From assembly GCA_012861695.1 (NCBI GenBank), contig JAAOOA010000277.1:284501-348500 (forward strand): a stretch of DNA of 64,000 nucleotides. The letters are read 5' to 3'. Positions 54,417 to 64,000 of this stretch are shown piece after piece. The DNA comes from Trematomus loennbergii. Its lineage: Eukaryota; Chordata; Actinopteri; Perciformes; Nototheniidae. The notes beneath the pieces are model-generated. The model made no database searches, was not told where the DNA came from, and worked only from the letters and a program-made list of their open reading frames with translations. How positions within the stretch are numbered: the stretch's first letter is position 1; each line of letters opens with the position of its first letter. A program made the position numbers and the translations under genes.

Positions 54417-55105
54417 TCGGACATTAGAGACTTTCTCTCATAAATGTCCGATGAGCCACAACTTTTCTTTCAAAACAAAGCTGCCAACTGGATGGCAGCT
54501 GGGGTGGCAAGGCCTATTTTTAGGATGGCAGTTTCCACCCCATGCCACCCCGGTAGGTGAAACTAGGCTACTAGCTACAGTACAGATGCAACTAGATGAG
54601 CTGTTAACTCTCGCTCTGACTTTTTTTTTGTAAACTCTCGCTCTGACTCAGACAGGTTGAAAGAGACGAGACATGCATTTTTCCCACCCGCATTCCGCGA
54701 AGACCCGCCCTACTGAGCCTCTGATTCGCAGACTGTTGGTGGGGGGGAAAAACGCTGACGGGATGTTGAATGTGATTGGACCAATGCGTTGACAGACACA
54801 CACAGACAGTGGAACAGTCGGACATGCAGAGTGCTGTTTGCAGTGGACATAGCGGAGAATTTTGACTCGTTGTGTTGTGGCGATGTCTCGCAGATAACAC
54901 AGATAATACAGATAATACAGATAATACATATGAAAAGTATAATTTGCTCAGAGTCCAGACACAGTTGTGGTTCGGTCCGGATCCGGACCGGAGTCCGGAC
55001 TTTGAGGATGCCTGTCATATAGTATATTCTTACACACAACTAACATTTGAGTTTGACTTCAACTTTTAACAAATGTCTGTCTGAGAGGGTTACTTAAACA
55101 TTGCA

Positions 55106-55150
55106 GATCTTGAAATCACTGATTCCCATGTTTCTCATCTTTGCCTCCAG
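55106..55150 (-). pseudogene. Inverted last-exon fragment (unit 4)
   Basis: Only the first half of inverted exon 14 remains (LEAKMRNMGISDFK). A deletion joins it directly to the inverted 3' UTR, removing the stop and the distal codons. Confidence 0.75.
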
Positions 55151-55864
55151 CTAAACATACACAAATACCTGGTGTTCAGATCAAGTGTTTGTTTGTGACA
55201 CAAACAAGAGAGCCCTTTCAAAATAAAATGGTAGTATTGACTGCAGGGGGCCGCTGTAAATTCATTGTAAACATTTTTGAATTTCTTCTGTACATACAGT
55301 ATATGTATGCAGACTAGAGAAAGTTTTCAGACACTTTGTGACTCTCCTTACACACCAGGGACACATATTTATGTATAAAATACATAAAAAGTGCATTTTG
55401 CACGATAGGAGACCTTTAAAGAAACAGCTTTTGAAAGTCAAATGATGTATATATCAATAGATTTAGATTGCCTTTTCTTGTCTGCATACATATACTGTAT
55501 GTATGGAGGGAATTCAATTTTTTTTACAATGAATTTACAGCGGCCCCCTGCAGTCAATACTACCATTTTATTTTGAAAGGGCTCTCGTGTCTGTGTCACA
55601 AACAAACACTTGATCCGAACATCAGGCAGGTGTTGCCAACATTTCAGAGTGACAGACATGCACATTATAATTTCAATATTTTTTGAATTCATTTGTGTGT
55701 AGGTAAATTCAAATGAACGTCACAGAAAGAATTAAGGACACAGGATGTCAGCAACTCAATGTGAACCATTGTCGAGACATCATAACAAACATTTTGGATT
55801 TGAGCTAGTTCATAAAACATTCTCTGCCTGACACCACGAATAAAACTAAAACGCTCAGAAGATC

Positions 55865-56925
55865 ATGGGGTGGAGGTGGAAATTCTTCTTTATTTGGGGT
55901 AAGTCATGTCATATATATATATATATATGGATAAATGAATTGATTATTGTGTCTTTGTTTGAAAAAGAAGGGGATAAAATCACTATTACACAAGAATACA
56001 TTTAATTATTTAAAAAACAAACATGTTATTTAACTTAATCTCATTTACGGATTAAATCCTATGGTGATTTATATCAGATTTGTCAGTGGGCCACATTTAG
56101 AAACTAAAAGGTATTTTTTAGCCACATGGAAAATGTACGTTTATGTCAATTGTGTATCGAACAGACTTCATTAGATATATATTTGTTTTTGCAGGGGCGA
56201 TACTTCTCAGTTTGAGGATAACTCATCAGGCAAGTAAGTGACTGTTTAGTATGAAAAGCATGGATGGAAGAATTAATCAGACCCTTAAATTATAGTTTAA
56301 TTAACAATTCAACAAGGTCTAGGAGGTATTGTCCTGCAGTAAAATGTCCTGTGTTAACACTATATCCTTTGTGATACAAATATACCATGTGATGACGATT
56401 GGGACAGAAAAAAAAGTAATAGAAAGTGCTGTGGTAAAAAAGAAAAGAAAATGTGACCTCTCTCGGCCTTGAACAATTATTTACGTTATTTGCAGGTCTT
56501 AAAAAAGTATTTTAATAGCATTTTAAAAGCATTTTTTATTTTGGTTTTATACAAAAAAATATAATTTAAAACAAGGGAAGTCACTTTTTGGTAGAACTGC
56601 TAACATTTCAGAAACAATTGGTAACTATTTGTTTCTTTTGTATGTAAACCTTAGTCTTAAAACAGCATTTTAAGCTTCTCAACAAGTGTATTCGTGTCTA
56701 GATGTTTTACTATTTTGCATAGGGAACATAAATCTGCGTCACTGTCCTTACTCTGCAGCTAACTTGGCTCTGGGAGGAGCCGCTGTGTCGTCGACAACGT
56801 TCGACCACTTCCATCGACCAAGCAATGCACTTGATGGCAGAGATGAAACACACCGATTTCCCCACTTGAGATGTTTTTCCTCTCTGTGGCAGAAGGAACC
56901 CTGGTGGTTTCTGATTTTTTTATGA
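55865..56925 (+). pseudogene. Unit 4 upstream partial gene copy
   Basis: Exon 1' 55865-55898, exon 2' 56195-56233 and a truncated FTP exon from 56759 to the stop at 56925. In this unit it is the only surviving FTP-coding sequence, because the main gene has lost all its lectin exons. Confidence 0.7.
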
Positions 56926-57440
56926 ATTAATAAACTATAGAATTATACATATCCTGTTTTAAAACATACTAAAACCCACTCTAAGATTGAAAGAAACAGC
57001 TTTGAGAGTACAATTATGTATATATCAATACATTTCACATTCACAATGATGTACAGAGGAAATTCAAAATGTTTTACAATTCATTTTCAACGGCCCCCTG
57101 CAGTCAATACTAAAAAAAGAATGTATACAGTAGGGCTCTCGTGTGTGTGTCACAAACAGACACTTGATCTGAACACCAGGCAGGTGTTGACAACATGTAC
57201 ATTATAATTTCAATGTGTTTTGAATTAATTTGTGTGTAGGTAAATGATATTGAACATCACAGAAAGAGTTAAGGACACAGGATGCCAGCAACTAAAGGTC
57301 AACCATTGTCGAGACATTATAACACACATTTTGGATTTGAGCTAGTCATTCTCTGCTTGACACAATGAATGCAACTAGAACTCTCAGAAGACGATGGGGT
57401 GGAGGTGGAAATTGCTCTTTATTTGGGGTAAGTCATGTCA

Positions 57441-57444
57441 TATG

Positions 57445-57484
<40 letters not shown>

Positions 57485-57485
57485 T
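57441..57485. repeat. (TA)n microsatellite in intron 1 (unit 4)
   Basis: Expanded TA run interrupted once by ATGTATA, at the place of the unit 3 expansion. Confidence 0.85.
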
Positions 57486-57940
57486 GGATACATTTGTTGA
57501 TTTCTATGTATTTATTTGATTAAAAAAAAGGGATACAATCACTATTACATTTCTTTAATTTATAGAAAGCATGTTATTTAACTTCATATGTCTCATTTAC
57601 AGATTAGATCCTAGATGGTGACATATCAGATTTGTCACTGGGCCACATTTAGAAACTAAAATGTATTTCTTAGCCACATGGAAACTATAATTGTGTATTG
57701 ATCAGACTTCATTAGATATATATTTGTTTTCGCAGGGGCTTTACTTCTCAGTTTGAGGATAACTCATCAAGCAAGTAAGTGACTGTTTAGTATGAAAAGC
57801 ATGGATGGAAGAAATACTGAGACCCTTAAGTTATAATATAAGTAACAATTCAACAATGTTTAGGTATTGTCCTGCAGTAAAATGTCCCGTGTTAACACCA
57901 TACGATTTGTGATACGAATGTAAAAATAAGTAATGCAAAG

Positions 57941-57975
57941 CAGGGACGTGCACAGACATTTGGAGGGGCTATTGC
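57941..57975. mobile_element. hAT-like MITE, truncated (unit 4)
   Basis: Only the first 35 bp (CAGGGACGTGCACAGACATT onward) survive. The deletion that removed the lectin exons starts here. Confidence 0.85.
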
Positions 57976-58466
57976 TTCGAAATGTTCACTTCAGTAGCAG
58001 TTACATACACCAAACCTTCCAGTTATATTCCTATCAATATTATGAAGGCTTTTACAGAAGGGTTTGGTCATATATAATTCATAGCCTGAATTATATAACA
58101 TTTTATACCTAAAAACATGGTGAAAATTGATATTTTAGTGCTGTTGACAGTATTTTCTGATTTATGGAGTGATACAAAGAGATATCCAAAATCCCTTCTG
58201 TAAAAGCCTTAGATACTAATATGACTACAAAATGAAACAATAATTTTGATCCTGGCTTTATCCAAAGTTCAGATTTCGGTTCCTGAAATGTGTTAAAATA
58301 TGCCCATATTTAATGAGATAATGGCTCATTTGCATATTTAAACATGCTATTTCAGAAAACTTGTAATACAAAAAACAATTGCCTTATTATAAGTAATTAA
58401 CTGGAGAAATTTCTAGCTGATATCTTTAAGTTAAAAAATTACCCTATTCACCTGGGGTGTCTCGCC
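57976..58466. other. Filler sequence at unit 4 deletion
   Basis: About 490 bp of AT-rich sequence unlike any other part of the window, joining the truncated hAT MITE to the middle of exon 13. No long open frame or clear inverted ends; origin unknown. Confidence 0.6.
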
Positions 58467-58782
58467 TTAAGAAGAAGACGATTGTGAGGATCAGTGCTGA
58501 CTTTGACATGAGTGACCCAGCCGTCCAACAACAAATCGTGAGCCAGGTGGGAATAATACATCTTGCTTCATAATTGCATTTATAACAGTTTAGTCCAGTA
58601 GTTATTAACAATATATAAGAACTTTAGCGAATGTGTGGCTGGATTTCAAGTTGGGACAAATGTAACTCCTGGTATTTGTGTATCTCTCTTAGCTGGAGGC
58701 AAAGATGAGAAACATGGGAATCACTGATTTCAAGATCAACTGGAAGAACAAAAACAACCATAACAATCTCCCATTGAATTAA

Positions 58783-60450
58783 CTTGTTAAGTTGTACACT
58801 ATGCTTTTTCACTTCTGTATTTGTGTATATGTTTAAGTAACCCTCTCAGAGAGACATTTGTTAAAACTGACGTCAAACTCAAATGTAAGTTGTGTGTAAG
58901 AATATACTATATAATATAAGTCTAGATAGACAGTGTCTAAGCAAGGTGTCATAACATTTTACATTTAACCTACTTTTTTTGGCTATTGAAATTGAAGATG
59001 TGAACAACATCATGATTTTTTGTTAAAACTTTTAGTTTCACTTGTGCATTTAGTGTTGGTACTGATTTCTTATTTTGATGTGTTTATAATTCCTTTTCTT
59101 TTTCTGTGTGAGGAGCCTTTGTGAATAGCTCAGTTTAGAAATGTGCTGCAGGAGAGTTTGTCTGGTTACTGGCTTCAGTATAAAGCCCAAACATCTAGAA
59201 GTCATCCTCAATATAATTGACCTTTACGATTTTAGTTTTAGGGCCTTGTTTTTCAAGCCTTCTATTGACAGATAACTATGTAAACATCTGTTGCTTCACC
59301 TGGAGGAGGCGAAACATGAGTCCTGCTATACCTTGAATGGACTGAAGTTAAACAATGTGAACTAATTTGTGTACTTGCATAAAAAAATGCATTATTTTAA
59401 ACCCATTTTTTTAAATGTACTCAATGTAACCGGAAGAAAAGCCTATATTTTAGTTGTTTTTTGCCATGTACTGTTGAATTAAGAAGTTAATTGTTACAAA
59501 ATGAAAGAGCAAAGCTAGACGTTTTTTGCATTTCAAAATGATGCATGAATATCGTTAATACTTGATTGATTATTTAAGATGCATTTTGAGATCAGAAATG
59601 TGTATCATTTGCCACTTCAAATGTTTCTAATACTTATTGTGAAAAAATAAACATATAAATTAAAATGCCCATTTTGAGCACTGTGTTATTTTTTCATTTT
59701 ATGTCCACATACATCTTTACAGATAATGATGATTGATCAGCTGGTCGGCTCTTTTGTGATTGGTCATCACTTAGAGATGGTCCCGCCCCTTAGCCTATCA
59801 CGTACAATGTGTTGGAGCGCTAGCCAATAGAAGCGCTTGTGTTACCTACTGATTTCATATATTACAGAAGTAAACAAAAGAGTCCAATAGAGGCGTTTTT
59901 ACATTCTTCTGTGTGTGGAAGAGAAACTTTGGGATTTTAGCCTTTGCAGACGATTCACATGCACAACACACCTATATGACACACTACAGGAGAGGGAAGC
60001 CCCCAAAAGCACAATAGGGTCTCTTTAAAAGATGAGAACCTTTTGATGTAAAAGATTCCGACAGACGGTCAATCAATACTTAGTCTAATTTCATTTAACA
60101 GTTGTAAGTGCTTGAACATATCATGCATGCGAGTCATACACACATAACAATAATTTTAACAATCAAATGTTTAAGAATTAGTTTTGGAACATAACCAAAG
60201 CAACACTCACAAACAACCAAAGGAGCTAGTTAAAGCACCCGATGCCCGAGAACAACTTGTAACCAAATGTGTTCTTGTTTCCTCTGCACAAAAGGATGCG
60301 TTTTGCATAAAATGACTTTAGAAAAATGACAAAGCCTTGCATGTACTCCAAAACAGAGTTGGTTGTTGAACGAAGAGGTAAGGCTGTGTTTAAAATATTA
60401 TACAGTCGGCTATTGTACTAGTAATTTGTTAAAATGTATCCCACACAAAA
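58783..60450. other. 3' UTR and flank of unit 4; right edge of the array
   Basis: Follows the other units (AATAAA at 59646-59651) until CCCACACAAAAT at about 60450, where homology ends and single-copy sequence begins. A small insertion near 60330-60357 is private. Confidence 0.65.
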
Positions 60451-60557
60451 TATGTCATTACTCTGTTATAACTTAATTTTTGTAATCTTTCTCTGTATGA
60501 AATACTTTATGTGATGCGCTGTTTGTGACATTTTTATTCTCCTGTCTCACAGATAAC

Positions 60558-62641
60558 ATGGTGTGGCTACAAAGTGTTATCCCCTTCATTGGTAAGCAAA
60601 TTAAATAACTACTACTGTTAACTTTGGTTGTTGTTGAATTGTGAGAAAAAAAACGCTGTGCCTTTTTCACAGGGATTGTTTTTGTCCCAGAGGATGTCTG
60701 CCCTGAGTAAGTACTGAACTAACTTTATTTGTATTTCTTGGCTGATGTTCAGCATGTTCTCTTTGTTGTATTATTAATCATGTGAGACAACAGCCATAAT
60801 AGAAATGTGAGGACTGTGTGAAAATAATTTTTAAATATTGGTCTGCTTAGATGCATTTCTGTGTTTTTTTCAGTGACATAGGTGTTGATTCTGCATTACT
60901 TCTAGACACTATTCCTCTTTTTCCACTTGTTTTGTGTTCAGACTGTGACATACAGTAGGTCTTTATTCTGCAGTACTTCTGAACACCCTTATTCCTCCTT
61001 TTTGATATCATTTGTGGTGTGTACATCAATGTTTCTGCTCTTTTTGAACTTGTTAACCACCTAAACTTCTGCCCAAAGCCTCTCTGCAGTACCACCTCAT
61101 CAACGGCTCCCTGACCTGGTATGAAGCTCAGAGCTTCTGTAGATTAAAGTACACCGACCTGGCCACGGTGAACAACATGAGCGACAAGAACGATCTGGTC
61201 AACACTCTTGGCAGTCATGTGACATACAGCTGGATCGGGCTTCGAAGAGGAAACACTCGCAGGTGGATGTGGTCCGATGGCAGGGTCCCAGCTCACTTTA
61301 CCAGGTGGTATCCATCTCAACCCAGCAGCAGCGGAGTGAGCGAACCGTGTGGAGAGATGCTAGTTGGAGGCAGGTGGAATAACGCACCGTGTGGATATGG
61401 AAAAGATTTTGCGTGTTATGAAAGTAAGCAAATTGCACACAGTGTGATTTTTGTAGTAGATGTTAAAGTTGTGATAAAATAAGCTTTAAAAACATCTTAA
61501 ACCAGAAGAGCACCCTGAGCGCTCAGACCTCCAAGAGGGCGTTTCCATAACCGAAAAATAATATCAGCAGTGTGATTCTGATCAGATCCCAAATGTAATG
61601 GTTTAACTGGTCATGCTGTAACTTCAATCAATATTTATCGAAAATTGTTGGATATTTTTTATGTAATCCTGCTGACAAATATCAAACACAAACTCCTTGG
61701 CTGAGTTAATACAAATCCAGATGTAACAACAGAAGTTATTACTTTTGTTGATGTTGTTAGCAATAGCTTACAGCAGTTTTTCTTAACCCTTTCTTGTTTG
61801 ACCCCTACGGGCCCTAACGGGATATGGACACAAAAAGCGTTATTGTTCCCATGAGTTAGTTTCTCGTGCTCACTAGTAAGTTACCGGCGGGGATGGCGCA
61901 CACAAGAGACCACCTGTTAATTGCAGAACCTTGTGTTAATTTTGAAAATTACATTACAGGAATTATTTGAGTTATAATTCAAACTTGGACATCTTTTTAA
62001 TGACATTTTAAAAGCATTTATTTTGGTTAAAACTGCCTCGTGCCTTGCGCACAGAACAGACTACACACACATTTTCAATCTATATGTGATGTGGGTAGAG
62101 ATGTACAATATGATCAGTTGATTGACTGATTGATTGTTCACGCATGCGTCATAGGTGCACTCCAGTGCCGAAACAAACAGCTCTTGTTTGCACGAAAAGG
62201 TTGTTGTTGTTTTTACGTCCATGTCCCTTTAGGAGCTCAGTAGACCCCTGCTTCGTTTGCTGATAAAAAAAACGTAAATATATATGTGCCCTATCCCTGA
62301 ATCTCTCTTTAGCCCGGGCAGATGGAACAGAGAGATTTGTGTTTTACCCAGGAAGAAGAACCTGGGTGGAGAGTCAAGAGCAGTGCAGAACTAAACACAC
62401 CGACCTGGCCTATATAAGCAGTGACTTGAATAATACAGCCGTTGCCAATCAAGCCAAAACATAAACGAAATGTGGATCGGTCTCTTCAATGATGCCTGGA
62501 CGTGGTCTGATGGAGGAGAAACCTCCTTCAGGAACTGGCTGAGTGGCTCAGATTCAGGGGGAGACTGTGCTTCTGTTGCAGAGCAGGGACGCTGGGTTGG
62601 AGCCGATTGCAACAAGAAGTCTACATTTGTCTGTCAGGGCG
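60558..62641 (+). CDS. Second lectin gene, 5' part: signal peptide plus two CTLDs (partial)
   Basis: Signal exons 60558-60591 (MVWLQSVIPFI) and 60673-60706 (GIVFVPEDVCP) have clean AG/GT borders and a phase-1 junction. CTLD A starts at 61090 (or 61079) and ends at 61423 with GT after CYE: YHLINGSLTWYEAQSFC, YTDLATVNN, WIGLRRGN, SEPCGEML, WNNAPCGYGKDFACY. CTLD B is 62313-62641: RFVFYPGRRTW, KHTDLAYI, WIGLFNDAWTWSDGG, GDCASVAEQG, FVCQGG. CTLD B contains a frame break near 62461 (TAA just before MWIGL), explained by one missing base. The second signal exon ends in phase 2 while CTLD A opens in phase 0 or 1, so one exon or splice site is misplaced by me or missing. There is no FTP domain before 64000. 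The gene continues beyond the window and is a relative, not a copy, of the array gene. Confidence 0.65.
61424..62312. other. Intron between the two CTLDs of the second gene
   Basis: No coding signal recognised; begins GTAAGC and ends CTCTCTTTAG. Confidence 0.5.
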
Positions 62642-63493
62642 GTGAGTTACTGAAACGCTAGTTAAATACATGACTCTGAGCGATGCTACCTAAGTTATTC
62701 GAGTTAGTAAGTTGAGAGAAGTTGGCTAAGAACCCATATATTTGGATTTCCCTTCATATTTAGAAGAGCTTCACAGCTAAAGAGCCATGTATGACTTGCA
62801 TTTGCTGGTGGAGACCAAACAGAGCAAAACGGAAAGGGGAATATTAGACTTAGTCTTTGTCTTTATTAGGATCCCCATTAGCACTAGCATGAGCATTGGC
62901 CATTCTTCCTGGGATCCTCACACACACAAAACACACATAAACATACATACAACAAAATTAAAACAAAACAAAACGGCTCATAATTTCATGCAATTTACAG
63001 TGCTGTATGAAATGAAAACTAAAATGGTCATCCAATTATAAGACTTAGTCTTATTAATATTGGAATTGTGGAAACCCAACTGCATAATTGTATAATCCTT
63101 ATTTTTTATATTTTCAACAACTTAAACATTATTTGTAGTTGTTTGGTAGCAAATTCACCACACCATTCCTCACAGAAGATGTGTCTTTACAACTTGATTC
63201 AAATGTCTCAGAGTGGCCAAAAAATACCTGATACTTTACGATTTGCTAAGTATTGTTTACTTTACTCAAAAGAACATGCAGGCAAAGTTAAAGGTACTTT
63301 GTGTGCATATTGTTTCCTTTGAGGCCACTTTATTTCCTGTGTGTTGCCTTTAAGGCAAGGCGCAGGGCCAAAAAGGACTACCTTATTTCCCACCTTCAAT
63401 TTTTCTCGTCTGGATTTTGGCTGCTGATGGTATGCTTCGAGAGGTTGTTAAGAGTATTACAAACTAAAACTGTAAAAATGGGATGTCTAAAAT
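62642..63493. repeat. Intron with LINE-type tail
   Basis: Contains CTTTATTAGGATCCCCATTA at about 62859-62878, a common fish retroelement 3' sequence in antisense, followed by CA-rich and A-rich runs to about 62970. No exon recognised. Confidence 0.45.
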
Positions 63494-64000
63494 TAAAGGT
63501 CACCTATCATGCTATTTTAAGGCATATATCATGGGTCTCAGATATATAAAAACATATAAAAACATGTATATGATGTGTTTTGCTCAAAATACAAACAGAT
63601 CATGCATTTTAGACGTCCCTCATATCCCTCTATTCCAGCCCTGTTAGAAAAACTTGGATTTTCGGTCCTTAGCTTTAAAAAAAAAAAAGAGGAGGCAGAG
63701 CTAATGCCTGATCAGAATTCTACCGGAGATAAAGTTACATTCTGCTGTGATAAAACGCCATACTGTTCTAAACCACATCAAGGATTATTTCTGAAACAGT
63801 ATGGAACAGCATTATTTCCTGCTTTTTAAACACAAGTTAGCTCTGAGTGTTAGCGAGGCTTGCTAATGTAAACACCGACCATATTACGTCCAAAACACGT
63901 CAGGCATTGTTTCTGATAGCAACTTTCTGTGGGTCCACCATCCGAAATTACGTCATATCGGCAGCAAATCTGTATCCGCTCGTTGTAGCCCCGTTTTTAA
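63494..64000. mobile_element. MITE, AAGGTCACCTAT family, left end (runs out of window)
   Basis: Begins TTAAAGGTCACCTATCATGC and continues ATCATGGGTCTCAGATATAT, the same family as the repeats in the FTP3 introns. The open frame at 63575-63829 within it is probably chance. Confidence 0.6.

Larger units (their letters stand above)
57394..58782 (+). pseudogene. Unit 4 lectin remnant: signal-peptide exons joined to tail, all lectin domains deleted
   Basis: Signal-peptide exons 57394-57427 and 57736-57774 match the other units. The intron then enters the hAT element at 57941 but departs from it at about 57975. About 490 bp of unrelated AT-rich sequence follows, and homology resumes at about 58467 inside exon 13 (to 58546), then exon 14 at 58693-58782. 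All FTP and CTLD exons are missing. The exon 13 acceptor is also gone, because the polypyrimidine tract and the first bases of the exon are replaced. The signal-peptide exon ends in phase 1 and exon 13 began in phase 1, so a join would have kept frame if an acceptor existed. The last exon carries the same 10-nt deletion as unit 1, giving the alternative C-terminus. A functional lectin cannot be made here. Confidence 0.8.

Noticed and set aside
60874..60881. An 8-nt microexon that would fix the phase before CTLD A of the second gene
   Set aside because: The phases would work with an acceptor at 61079, but an 8-nt exon cannot be supported without RNA.
63575..63829. An 84-residue frame near the right edge
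   Set aside because: Lies inside a MITE-type repeat and has no recognisable motif.
1..64000. CRISPR arrays, operons, phage or bacterial elements
   Set aside because: The repeats are long segmental or transposon copies, genes are intron-split with AG/GT borders, and there is no prokaryotic gene spacing.

Overview
The window is vertebrate genomic DNA, almost certainly from a teleost fish. It has intron-rich lectin exons, fish-type hAT, TTAA-target and tRNA-SINE repeats, an L2-like LINE, and low gene density. No bacterial signals were seen (no operons, CRISPR, or Shine-Dalgarno sites).

Most of it (1 to about 60450) is a head-to-tail array of one large segmental repeat. The units are U1 1-14826 (left edge cut by the window), U2 14827-35297, U3 35298-52688 and U4 52689-about 60450. 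Each unit runs in this order: (a) a non-autonomous hAT element inserted into a relative of itself, carrying reverse-strand hAT transposase C-terminal debris; (b) an inverted copy of the lectin gene's last exon and 3' UTR, joined to a palindrome of the gene's 5' flank; (c) a partial duplicate of the gene's 5' end (signal-peptide exons plus a broken lectin exon); (d) the main lectin gene on the plus strand; (e) a 3' UTR with AATAAA and AT-rich repeat-derived flank.

The main gene has 14 coding exons: two short signal-peptide exons, four F-type lectin (fucolectin, F5/8C-like, FTP) domains of two exons each, two single-exon C-type lectin domains (CTLD), and a two-exon tail. That gives about 880 aa in an undamaged copy. 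Every lectin module begins and ends in intron phase 1, so modules could be gained or lost without breaking frame. The inferred product is a secreted, probably carbohydrate-binding recognition protein.

No copy reads through intact. U1 is broken in FTP1 and in half of CTLD1. U2 has a frameshift in FTP2 and has lost the splice donor after FTP4, with an in-frame stop. U3 has five frame-changing lesions. U4 has lost every lectin exon. Small 1-2 base deletions dominate and also occur in non-coding sequence, so unpolished assembly of near-identical repeats is a serious alternative to pseudogenisation.

U2 and U3 are closest relatives. U2 alone carries a nearly 5 kb L2-like LINE, itself interrupted by a DNA transposon. 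U3 alone carries an extra TTAA element, a 1.15 kb piggyBac-like element and a truncated LINE tail. U1 alone carries SINE sequence.

After the array (60451-64000) lies the 5' part of a different plus-strand lectin gene with signal-peptide exons and two CTLDs, running out of the window.
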